Assembly: GCF_031877795.1 (NCBI RefSeq)
Contig: NC_133971.1
Location: 60,210,463 to 60,274,462 of the forward strand
DNA length: 64,000 nucleotides
Source of the DNA: Strix aluco
Lineage: Eukaryota; Chordata; Aves; Strigiformes; Strigidae
Direction: 5' to 3'
The translations under genes and the position numbers were made by a program. The notes under the pieces were generated by a model. It worked only from the letters and a program-made list of their open reading frames with translations. It did not search any database and was not told the DNA's origin. Positions 21,701 through 32,500 of the stretch are shown piece by piece. Position 1 is the stretch's first letter. Each line of letters opens with the position of its first letter.

Positions 21701-23713
21701 AGTTACATTCTTCCATGACATATGAATTTACTGAAATAAGCCTCCTAATGAAGAAATCCTAGCCAAATTTGTTTTTTCTTTTTTCATCTTTATAGCATTC
21801 TTGCTGCACATCTCTCCCTTCTCTGGGCCAAACCCTTCATTTTAAAAGGAACTAACTTCAAAATTGACCTGCAGGTGCCAGATGTTCAGTAATACTGTCT
21901 CTGATTTACTTTAAACGTAACTATTTATCGATAGCTAAACACCACATTCTTTATGTTAAAAAATACCTACATATAATGTATGCACTTCTTGTTTTAGAAA
22001 CCAGCTTCTTCTCTGACACTTCTTACCATGAATACTTGTTTCCAGGAGAGAGGTCTTTATGTGTTGCTTTTCACTGCTAAGAAATGCAATGCTGTACCAA
22101 GCTAGCATCATAAACCGCTCATCTTAATGCTCAGGTGCTATTCAACTGTTTAAGAAATAAGAAAATGAGAAATGCAGCAAGTATTATGAGTGTAGGCTGT
22201 TTGCCCATTTTCCAACTGAAGTCTTCACTTTGTCAGATTTGATGCTGAAGAGTCAAACCATCACCAAGGGAGAAGCTGAACCTATACAAAGGTCCTTAAT
22301 AAAATGTGTCAGTGTCTGCAGAGAGGTCAGGAAATGCTGCTTGTTACTGTGCAGGCATAGGAAACAAGAATGTGTCGGCAGACAAATTATTAAAAGTGTT
22401 TGTGAGGGGGCAAGAAACAGTAACTTAGCTGTCTTTAGTCACCTAAGGTAATGAATCAGCATGGTCAAACTGTGACGTCAGTAAATTCTCAAAGAGGTTC
22501 TCAAGTGCTTATATTTTCAGGATAAATCTCTTCCAATACCCTGTAGCTAGAACTTCTTGCTTTGATAGCCTTGTCACCAATTAACAGCCTGCCAGGCAGA
22601 TGTACCCACTTCCTACCCGGTGGGGAAGAGCTAGCTGCTCCTCCGTGGGCCAGAGTCATTCTGCATTGTACCTGGACCCATTCTCCTCCATGCCCCAAAT
22701 CAATTAGGGCTACAAGACCATTGCTTTGGGGGTTTTCCCAGCTTGCTTCTGCAATGACTGTGTTCCGTGTTTTCTGTGGGGTGAAGCTGAGATTCAGCTG
22801 TTGTGTGCCCTGGAAAGGAGCATAGAGTAAGAGAGGGAACTCGGCCTGCCTGGATGGTCACAGGGGGCCGAGCCTGGAGAAGCGTCACCCAGTGGAAGCT
22901 GGTCCCTGAAACAGACTATCTGCATCACCACATTTGAGTTACCTGTGTCCCTGTGTTTGCACCTGCCCTCTGCAGCTGGGCCAAGATATATGCCAAGCAG
23001 AAAACCAAAATCATCTAGGTTTTCTACAGTTTCATTTCTTAAGAATGCTAGATGAGGAACGTAATCATCTCCACCTGAGAACAGGTTTCACCACTACTAT
23101 GCTTCTCTCTCTGAACAGTTCTGTACATTGTGTTACACTGGCTTTATCTGGTCCTATGTCCCCCTTCTTGAGTACTGAATGCAACAACAAAAAATATTGT
23201 TTGGCTTTTCCTCAAACTACAGCAGTAGTAACCTTAGAAGTCCCTTATTAGCTTGTGACTCTATCTGAAAAAAAATGTATCAAAGTCATCTTGGTTTTCT
23301 TTATGTAGTTGAAGTATGAGTTAACAATGGAAGGAGTCATAAAAAATACACTAAAAAGGGGATAGAAACACAAACATCCTTGACAGTGGAAGTGTGGAAG
23401 TTTAGACCTGCAAAGAAAGATACCAGGTTGTGAGTATGATGCTTCAGGATATACCATCTATCCACATACAGCAGTGTCTTGCTCGCAGTTTCTTGCTGCC
23501 TGCAATACTTGAAGAATATTCAAAGGTGAGAGAGAAGATCTGTCATGGGAGGAAGGGATTTGGGGATAGCAGAGCATTGTGAAACACTGACAGTCAAAAA
23601 GAATTAATCCATTTCTAAGGAAGAGGCTCCAGAATCAAAGGAAGCAGCCCTTCCTTCTATATGGAAGAATATAGCATTTCTTCAAAGACTGTACACTGCC
23701 TATGAACTTTAAC

Positions 23714-23747
<34 letters not shown>

Positions 23748-25891
23748 AAAACCCACATAAAATGGCCAAACAGTGCCATCTGGAGAATGCTGCCGTAAGA
23801 ACAGGATAAGAAAAAGAACCAAGGCCCTACTTTTCCCACTCAGAATGAGCAGAACTTTACTGTGGGAGATTTCAACCATTTACATGGGGCCTGTCTCAGG
23901 GTTGGGCACTGACCAGCACACACGACTGCATTAACAGCCAGGACTGCCCCAGGAAAGGAGCACCAATACACCTCTAAATGCAACAGCCATAATCAAGCAG
24001 CAGCTTTGTTATATTTTCTCAATGCAAAGAATTTTTTCATTTGTAGGGAACAGGAGACTACATGGAAATCAAGGAAATGACAATATGACGTAGCACCAAG
24101 GGAGAAATGCTTTCAGACCTTCTCTTTTTATTATGCTACCAAACAGGAGTTTATTTTACAAAGACTCCAGAGCACAGTGTTCCCCCACTTAAACCAAATA
24201 TTTTCAAATGAGTCCCTGAGATTTTGCTTAAGGACTGCAGTGAAATGGCAGCAGCTGACAGGTTCCTTTTTTGATGAGAGCAAGATTCTGCTGGAAATCC
24301 TGCCTTATTTTATCACTGCTGAGAGTTGCTGCAATGAAGGTGGTCCACTTTTTGGACAAGGCACAGGTGCTTACATCAGTGTCTCACCCTACACAGAGAT
24401 GGGACACAGCAAGCACCACCATGTAGCTGTTTATACAAGCAGCAGGAATATGTTTGTTTTTCAGGCTGGCACAGCTGATACTAATGGGAGAGAAGATCTC
24501 TTGTTGTTATTTCAGGACTGGCATGGGGCAAAGAAGGGTGAGGGAGCAAAGCACCTGGTAGTGCCTTCAGTCAGCCAGAGATCCAGTCTGGGATCTTGAA
24601 GGAATGCAAGCTCGATGGCTGCCTGGAAAACACAGGGAAGGTTTGCAGGATTTTCAGCAGACTGTAGAAACACTGGAGGTGGACCAGATCTGCTGAGCTG
24701 CGTGCTGTGCAAACACAACACATGGTGGCTACTTTTATCCAAAAGGTGTACATATGAAAAGAAGTAGGAAGATAACAAAGGCAATACATTATTGCATTTA
24801 TTTCAGAGGCCTTAGATTTCTTTGAAGGATTATAAGTTTTATGTCAAGATTTTCAGCTTAAGGTGGTTCAAAGAGAAAAAAGGAACCAGAGAATGTGATC
24901 TTCAGCATGAAGCTATAGAAGTAATGCAGACTTGTTTGTTTGTTTGGTTTACTCTCTAGTAGCTCAAACTGACTACAATATAGAGAGCAAGACTAGTTCT
25001 TGTAAAACCAAAGTAGAAAAACTAGGCTACACCAGAAGTCTGTGCAATGTTTAGCTAGCCATCTGTGGTATTTTAACATCTTCAAGTTTTCAAAATGTTC
25101 AGTACAAATATTCCCTTCTGTTATATTTATAGAATTTATAACACATGCTATTTATTCTGTTTAATATTTATAGTGCATTCATTTCAATTCACCTGCTGCA
25201 ATACACAGCTCATTTTCAATACATTGCTTCTAATTTCAGTCCCTTTCCAAAGTCTACCTTCTCTTGAGCTAACCCCTGGAATTCACTTCTTATCTAGAGA
25301 CCAGGGGCTGGGAAATGTGCTTAAACAACAGCACATACTCTGCATCCTCATGAACCTGCCTGACACTAAGGTCACCACAGAGCTGATGTTATGCCTGCTG
25401 AGTCTGGAGGGAGAACAGTAGGCATCAACCCCCTTCCCTCTTACCTATGCAAGCAAAGCAGAACAAGTCACCCAACCATTACTTCTGGAGTGAACCCCAC
25501 TTTTCCACCTTCCCACTCAGTCTGAACAAATATAAGCACTGTTTTGTCCATGCTGGCCATGGTGCAGCCTTGAAGATATCATGAGCCTTACTGGGGACAG
25601 CTTTTTGTCAGAACAGGCACTAGACAGCCTGCTCTTGAGGAAACTCATTGTCAGTGAAACAGAAATAGAGGCACAGTAAATGAACTCCATGCAGCTCACA
25701 GCACTTTTCAGACAGAGCAGGCAGTTCGTGGCAGGCACACGTATCCTCTCAGCACTCATTTATTCCCCTCAGCTGCAGCCAGAGCCCCCCCTAGCACCCT
25801 TTCTAATGCACAGCTGTGGGTCTGTTCACAGGTGCTCTCAAGTGCATGCTTGAGCTCTCTTGCACGCTCTGTCACTCTCCCTTCTTGCACC
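18725..25891. other. 7 kb intergenic stretch without recognised genes
   Basis: No conserved exon, RNA gene or known repeat found on reading both strands. Open frames here (for example about 24.18-24.60 kb plus strand) have no recognisable domain. The only simple repeats noted are a poly(A) run at 23,714 and a T-rich run near 19.34 kb. Confidence 0.5.
23714..23737 (+). repeat. Poly(A) tract, 24 bases
   Basis: Uninterrupted run of 24 A. It could be the tail of an old retroposed insert, but no source sequence is recognisable in front of it. Confidence 0.8.
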
Positions 25892-26695
25892 CACAGAATC
25901 ACAGAATTGTCTAGGTTGGAAAAGACCTTGAAGATCATCCAGTCCAACCATTAACCTAACACTGACAGTTCCTAACTACACCATACCCCTCAGCACTATG
26001 TCGACCCTACTCTTAAACACCACCAGGGATGGGGACTCCACCACCTCCTCCTTGGGCAGCCCATTCCACTGCCTAACAACCCATTCTGTAAAGAAATGCT
26101 TCCTAATATCCAGTCTAAACCTTCCCTGGCACAACTTGAGGCCATTACCTCTTGTCCTATGGCTTATTACTTGGTTAAAGAGGCTCATCCCCAGCTCTCT
26201 GCAACCTCCTTTCAGGTAGCTGTAGAGGGCGATGAGGTCTCCCCTCAGCCTCCTCTTCTCCACACTAAACAACCCCAGTTCCCTCAGCCGCTCCTCGTAC
26301 GACCTGTGCTCCAGACGCTTCACCAGCTTTGTTGCCCTCCTCTGGACACGCTCAAGTCATTCAGTGTCCTTTTTGTAGTGAGGGGCCCAAAACTGAACAC
26401 AGTCATCGAGGTGTGGCCTCACCAGTGCTGAGTACAGGGGTAAGATCACTTCCCTGTCCCTGCTGGCCACTCTATTGCTGATACAAGCCAGGATACCATT
26501 GGCCTTCTTGGCCACCTGGGCACACTGCTGGCTCATGTACAGCCGGCTGTCAGTCAACACCCCCAGGTCCCTCTCTGACTGGCAGCTCTCCAGTCACTCC
26601 TCCCCAAGCCTGTAGCGCTGCTGGGGGTTGTTGAGGCTGAAGTGCAGCACCCGGCATTTGGCCTTATTGAAACTCCTCCAGTTGGCCTTAGCCCA

Positions 26696-26914
26696 TCACT
26701 CCAGCCTGTCCAGGTCTCTCTGCAGAGCCTCCCTACCCTCGAGCAGATCAACACTCCCACCCAACTTGGTGTTGCCTGCAAACTTACTGAGGGTGCACTC
26801 GATCCCCTCGTCTAGATCATCACTAAAGATGTTAAACAGGAGTGGCCCCAAAACCGAGCCCTGGGGGACACCACTCGTGACCGGCCGCCAGCTGGATTTA
26901 ACTCCGTTCACCAC
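26696..26914 (-). pseudogene. CR1 ORF2: RT blocks B-C with lost catalytic aspartates
   Basis: Encodes [20 protein letters not shown] and [15 protein letters not shown] followed by [10 protein letters not shown]1 reverse transcriptases normally carry ADD at the last site; here Asp-Asp is Gly-Asn (codons at 26774-26776 and 26771-26773). The enzyme would be inactive even if the frame were intact. Confidence 0.85.
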
Positions 26915-26950
26915 AACTCTTTGGGCCCGGCCATCCAGACAGTTTTTTAC

Positions 26951-28258
26951 TCAGCAAAGCGTGTGCCCATCCAAGCCACAAGCAGCCAGTTTCACCAGGA
27001 GAATGGTGTTGGAAACAGTGTCAAAGGCCTTACTAAAGTCAAGGTAAACAACATCCACAGCCTTGCCCTCATCCAATAAGCAGGTCGCCCTGTCGTAGAA
27101 GGAGATCAGGTTTGTCAAGCAGGACCTGCCTTTCATAAACCCATGCTGACTGGGCCTGATCATCTGGTTGTCCCACATGTGTTGTGTGATGGTACTCAGG
27201 ATGAGCTGCTCCATCAGCTTCCTGGGCAATGACGTCAAGCTGACAGGCCTGTAATTTCCTGGATCATCCTTCTGACCCTTCTTATAGATGGGCGTCACGT
27301 TGGCCAGTTTCCAATCTGTCGGGACCTCCCCAGTCAGCCAGGACTGCTGGTAAATGATGGAAAGCAGCTCAGCGAGCACCCCAGCCAGCTCCTTCAGCAC
27401 CCTCGGGTGTATCCCATCTAGTCCCATATACTTGTGTGTGTCTATGTGATGCAGTAGGTCACTGACTGTCTCCTGGATTGTGGGGAGGTCGTTCTCCCAG
27501 TCTGTGTCCTCTGGCTGAGGAGGCTGGACTCCGTCAATACAACTAGTCTTGCTATTAAAGACTGAGGCAAAGAAGGCATTAAGGACCTCAGCCTTCTCCT
27601 CATCACTCGTTACCATGTTTCCTCCTGCATCTAGCAGGGGATGGAGACTCTCCCTGGTCTTTCTTTTGCTGCTGACATACTTATAGAAACATTTCTTGTT
27701 GTCCTTGATTGCTGAAGCCAGGGTAATTTCCATCTGGGCTTTAGACCTCCTGATTTCTGCCCTGCATAGCCTCACAGCATCTTTGTAATCATTGTGAGTG
27801 GCTAGCCCCTTCTTCCAAAGGCTGTAAACTCTCCTTTTCTCCCTGAGTTGCAGCCAAAGCTCCCTGTTCAGCCAGGGTGGTCTTCTCTGTCGCCGGCTTC
27901 TCTTACAGCACCTGGGGACCGCCTGTTCCTGAGCCATTAACAGTTCCTTCTTAAAGAGTGCCCAGCCTTCCTGGACCCCTATACCCTTCAGGATCATCTC
28001 CCAAGGGATCCTGTCAAGCAGGTGCTTAAACAAGTCAAAGTCAGCCCTTTGGAAGTCCAGGATGTCAGTTCTGCTGCCTCCTCTCCTGGACTCTCTAAGA
28101 ATAGAGAACTCTATTATTTCATGATCACTGTGCCCTAATCGTCTTCCAACTGCCACATCGTCCACCAGTCCTTCTCTGTTCACAAAGAGGAGATCCAGCA
28201 GGGCACCTTCTCTGGTTGGTTCTCTCACCAGCTGCATCAGGAAGTTATCTCCCACCAT
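26951..28258 (-). pseudogene. CR1 ORF2: endonuclease end plus RT, 435-codon open stretch
   Basis: Longest open frame of the 26-29.5 kb element. It starts MVGDNFLMQLVREPTREGAL (C-terminal endonuclease) and passes the linker with WLNRELWLQLREKRRVYSLW. It then covers early RT blocks NYRPVSLTSLPRKLMEQLI, QHGFMKGRSCLTNLI and YLDFSKAFDTVSN. The frame is lost right after RT block A. The rest of RT is in other frames downstream, so the product would lack the catalytic core. Confidence 0.88.
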
Positions 28259-28752
28259 TCCAGGAATCTCCGGGACTGGTCCTGCTCTGCTGTGTTGTAT
28301 TTCCAGCAGATGTCTGGGAAGTTAAAGTCTCCCACAAGAACAAGGGCAAGCGATCATGAGATTTCTCCTAAGTGCCTATAGAATATTTCGTCCACCTCTC
28401 TGTCCTGGGTGGGTGGCCTATAGTAGACTGCTACTACAACATCTGCCCTGTTGGCCTTCCCCCTGATTCTAACACAAAGACACTCCACCCTGTCTTCACT
28501 ACACTTGTGCTCAAAGCAATCATAACAGTCCCTAACACACAGTGCCAGCCCACCACCTCTCCTTCCTTCTCTGTCCCTCCTAAAGAGCTTGCAGCCATCA
28601 ACTGGGAGACATCCCACCATGTTTCTGTAATAGCCACAACATCATAATTTTCCTGTTTCATCATGGCTTCAAGCTCCTCCTGTTTGTTACCCATGCTGTG
28701 TGCATTGGTATACATGCACTTCAGATGAGCTGGTGTTTTGCCCCCTTCAAAT

Positions 28753-29287
28753 CTAGTTTAAAGCTCTGTCAATGAGCCCAGCTAACTCCTGCCCCAAGAT
28801 CCTCTTCCCCCTCTGGGACAGGTGCATTCCGTCTAATGCCAAAAGGTCTGGTGCCCTGTATACCAACCCATGATTGAAAAATCTGAAGTCTGGACGGTAA
28901 CACCAGTCTTGGATCCACAAGTTCATCTGTTGAGTTCTGTATTCTTCTTCATCCATCCCCCCCAACTGAAGGGATGGAGGAGAACACAATTTGTGCCCCT
29001 GACCCCTTAACCAGTTTCCCCAAGGCCCTGAAATCTCTCTTCATTGCTTTAGGACATCTCCTGGTAATGTCGTCATTACGTACCTGAAAAACCAGGAGAG
29101 GGTAGTAGTCCTTGGGTCTCACTAGAGTGGGGAGTTTTGCCATGAGGCCCTTGACCTGGGCCCCAGAGAGGCAGCAGACTTCCCTATGAAGCAGGTCTGG
29201 TCTGCATTTTGGGCCTTTGACACCCAGCTCCCTGGACAGCTTGACTCCTCCCCAGTGCATTTGGCTGTTGTCACATAGATGCTGCAT
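28753..29287 (-). pseudogene. CR1 ORF1 C-terminal esterase-like region, frameshifted
   Basis: Two overlapping frames (29287-28949 and 28989-28753) together resemble the C-terminal part of bird CR1 ORF1. Motifs such as KAMKRDFRALGKLVKGSGAQ and LLALDGMHLSQRGKRILGQ fit the SGNH-hydrolase-like fold reported for CR1 ORF1 proteins. A frame change near 28.97 kb separates them. Confidence 0.75.
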
Positions 29288-29560
29288 CCTCTCTTTTCAC
29301 AGCAGTTTTAAAACAACATAACTCCCAAATCTGGTTACTGTTAGACCTGACACTAGCTGGGGAGAAGGAGGAAGACAGGATGCCATTGTTAGAGCAGGAT
29401 CTGTTTGGAGGGGTGGGAGGTGGTTGCACAGAGGATCCAGGTTGGCACGGGTTTCTCTGACTTTTTGTGAGGCGTTTGACTTCCTTCTGCATGACACCTG
29501 AAACAAGTAGCGTTCTTACTAAGGTTGTTTGTGAAATGAAGGAAACAGCAGGATGCAAAT

Positions 29561-32500
29561 CAGGAGGTTTTTCTCTTTGGGACAACCCTCAGAAGCGTAT
29601 TTCTGGAAGAGGTCCTCAGGCATGGCGTATTTTCTCCTGGGCACTGGAAGCCCTCATGGCAGTGGGATGCTGGGTGGTACATACACTGCTGCCAAAGGCA
29701 GACAGTGCAGAGCCTCTCACCTGCAAGGGGCTTCCCCTGGTCCCCACAAAGCCCCTCGAAAGGACACATGCAGACCCTCCTCATGATTCATAACAGGTGT
29801 ACAGGCACGCCATGATGACACACCCACAAGTCCCTCTTCTAGCCCACTGCTAAGAAGAGGTTGTGGTGGCACCACTCAAGGACACCACTTGTGCTCAGCA
29901 GCCTTTGATCATCCAGTTAAAGCCAATTTCCTCTCCAGGGCCTTCAGAGGTAAGAGAGCTTGGTCCATGCCTGGGTTTCAGGTGGTACAAGAACATCCCT
30001 TTTAACTGTGGAGGTGTGAACAGACCTCAGTGAAGATGACACAGGGTTGCCAGTGGCTGACTTAACATGGGACCCCACCTCATGGTTCACTGGTGCAACT
30101 TAGTGCCAGGCCAGGGCTTGGCTGCTGGAGGTGACTGATTTCTGTGCAGCGTGGAGGGCTTGCACATGGTGGTGGAAGCAGGTTTGATGCCCAAATGTAC
30201 AAGGGGCTGAGACTCTTCAGAGCCTTGGCTTCCCCAGATAGCCCATGTGTCAGGACGAGCCAGCTTCTACAGCAAAGGAAAATGTGGGAGGAAAGGTGGG
30301 GAGAAGGCAGCATTTTTGGGAGCCAGTTGCTAAGGTGAACTGCATGTTCAAGCCAGTAGCTCCATGCGCTAGTCACTACATTGCAGGATTACAGATAAAA
30401 ACCAGGCAGACATCTCTGAGACACAAACGATCTGGTAATGTGGAGTCCAGGCTGTATCAGCAGGAACAAGTTTTTTTCAGTTTGTAGCTGACTGCCTGCC
30501 TGATTCACCAGTACATTGGGGGCAGCAATGAAAGGACAGGTGCTTTTGACACGGCAAACAGCCCCAGATGTAGCTTTCTGTGGCGTGCAGTGGCAGACCA
30601 GGGTGCAGCACTTGTGGAGATGAGGACCTGTGCCATTTTAATTTTAATAGTATCCCATAGTAAGTGTCGTCCCAGGACTGAACTGAACCCATTATTGGGA
30701 GCCATCCCAACTGCAGTGATAAGGTATGCATTTGTTTTCACAAGCCAAGAGTTAGTAATCATTCATTTATAGGTGGCTTCTGTTTGCTCAACACTGTATT
30801 GCTGGTAACCAGATGACATTTATTAAAGCAACTTGGCCCTTGTAAGTTTTAAAAAAAAAGATTCCTTCTGCCTGTCACCATATGAGAAGACATGTCCTGG
30901 ACAAGCTACATCCACAAAGATCAGCTATTTTCACAGGAAGATTTGGCCATCATACATTTAATGAAAAACTAAAATTAGTTTGGAAATTAAGGACTGCTAA
31001 AGAATTTTTGTTTCTGTGTCCAAAAAAATAAAACCTGTGTTTATACCCAGTGATACAACCAGATTCCTTTACCAACAGTAGTGGAATGTATTTCCTTTGC
31101 AAGAAACTAGGGTATACAGATACTGGCAGATATATTCCTGCCCATTTCTAGGCTGCCAGGAAGCAGAGCATGGCCTTTCCAGCATACGAGAAGCTGCAGC
31201 CCAGGGTTTCTGTGAACAATTCCCAGTCTAAGCACATGCTGACTTGACAGCAGAGGAGTGTTTGTGATGGGGAGCTGCTGTGTCATGCCCAAAGGGGCAG
31301 AGTGATGGCTGAATAAGTATTCAGACTGCCCTGTGCCTAGTTTAGCAACTGACTCCAGCTTTGAAGGGAGTTCTCTGGAATACTTACAGGATCCTCCAGA
31401 GGGGTCTCTCCAGGTGAGAGCTTATTATGCCAGTGTTCAAAATGCCTGAACCCCTTGGTCAGGGAAAAAATGCTGTGTTCAAATTCATTGTCAAGCAGTT
31501 CCTCTTTTTATGAAAGTTACTTTGTTTGATTAGGGTTCAGTGACTCTTACAGTATCTCATACGCTAAGTGCTCAAACACTGACGTGAAACAGAGATATGA
31601 GAACACATTTTGCACTCCTAGAACAGTTTCTGTAAGTCTGCTGAGGAACCGCTGTGTCTTAGAGTGCTGTGATTTGTCTTTATTTCATGTCCTCACTGTC
31701 CTGTATTTCCAAGAAAAAAAACCACCACCAAAACTAAAGAAAGCCTGTGAAGCAGTCACAAGAGGGAAATTGTCCAGGTCATCAGTAACATTGCATTTGG
31801 GTTGCCAAAGCTGAGAACGATGTTCCCACATCACAGGGTGCATGCAGAGAACACTATCCATTTGTGAACTGTTGGTTCCCGGATTTCTGTGCATCATAAC
31901 GGAGGTACTTAAGGAAGGACTGGTATTTACCCTGGAGGTCCATTTCCTAAATGAATATCCAACACTTCTGAGATTCTGTGGTAGTGATAACTGCAGGTAA
32001 CCAGCTACCATGGCATATTTCAAGGCAGGTTTGTGTTCTGCATCTACACTGCCTGAGGATGCACAGGGAGCTTTTGCATCTCCCTCCCTCCCGACTGCTG
32101 TTTGCTGATCACCTCTCTGTTGCAGGTGTACCCAGGATGGGAGATTATTGTGTAGGGTACTGTCTTCATACATTGAGATCAGGCCAGGAACTCATGTAAT
32201 TTTTGTATCGGTGCAACTACCTCCTAACCAGAAATCTACTGAAAAGAAGAAGAAACAAAGCCTCTTTATTCTCATCAGCAGAAAGAAGATTTTGTAAGCT
32301 ACTAAGTAAGAGGTGTGTGGGGTGGTGAGGAGTTGCTACCTTCATAAGTTCTTTTTTTTAACAGCTGTTGGCTTGTAGTGTTCCTTGGAACAAGTGAACA
32401 TGAGTAGTAGCACTGTTCCCTGGGGCTCTCACTCATTAATCCTCATATGGGGATCCAGGGCAGAGCTAAAGACTTGTCCAAGAGCTTTAAGCTTTTCCTA

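Larger units (their letters stand above)
25892..29560 (-). mobile_element. Nearly full-length CR1 LINE, minus strand
   Basis: About 3.6 kb. The 3' tail (ATTCTGTG units in reverse) is at 25,892 and the 5' side fades near 29.56 kb. In transcription order the ORF1 C-terminal part (about 29.56-28.75 kb) shows an SGNH/esterase-like region, e.g. SREVCC-like HREVCCLSGAQV and DYYPLLVFQVRNDD, and ends HLSQRGKRILGQELAGLIDR. ORF2 follows from about 28.71 kb with an endonuclease (MYTNAHSMGNKQEELEA, AITETWW) and the RT. One 435-codon frame (28258-26951) is still open and includes NYRPVSLTSL and DFSKAFDTVSN. Frameshifts or stops break ORF2 near 28.3, 26.9, 26.6 and 26.36 kb, and the RT catalytic aspartates are lost, so the copy is inactive. 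Confidence 0.9.

Noticed and set aside
24177-24599. 140-codon plus-strand frame as a gene
   Set aside because: No recognisable domain, no exon borders, and no support from neighbouring sequence; similar chance frames occur throughout this region.
31685-32173. 162-codon minus-strand frame as a gene
   Set aside because: Random composition, no conserved motif, no splice or promoter context.
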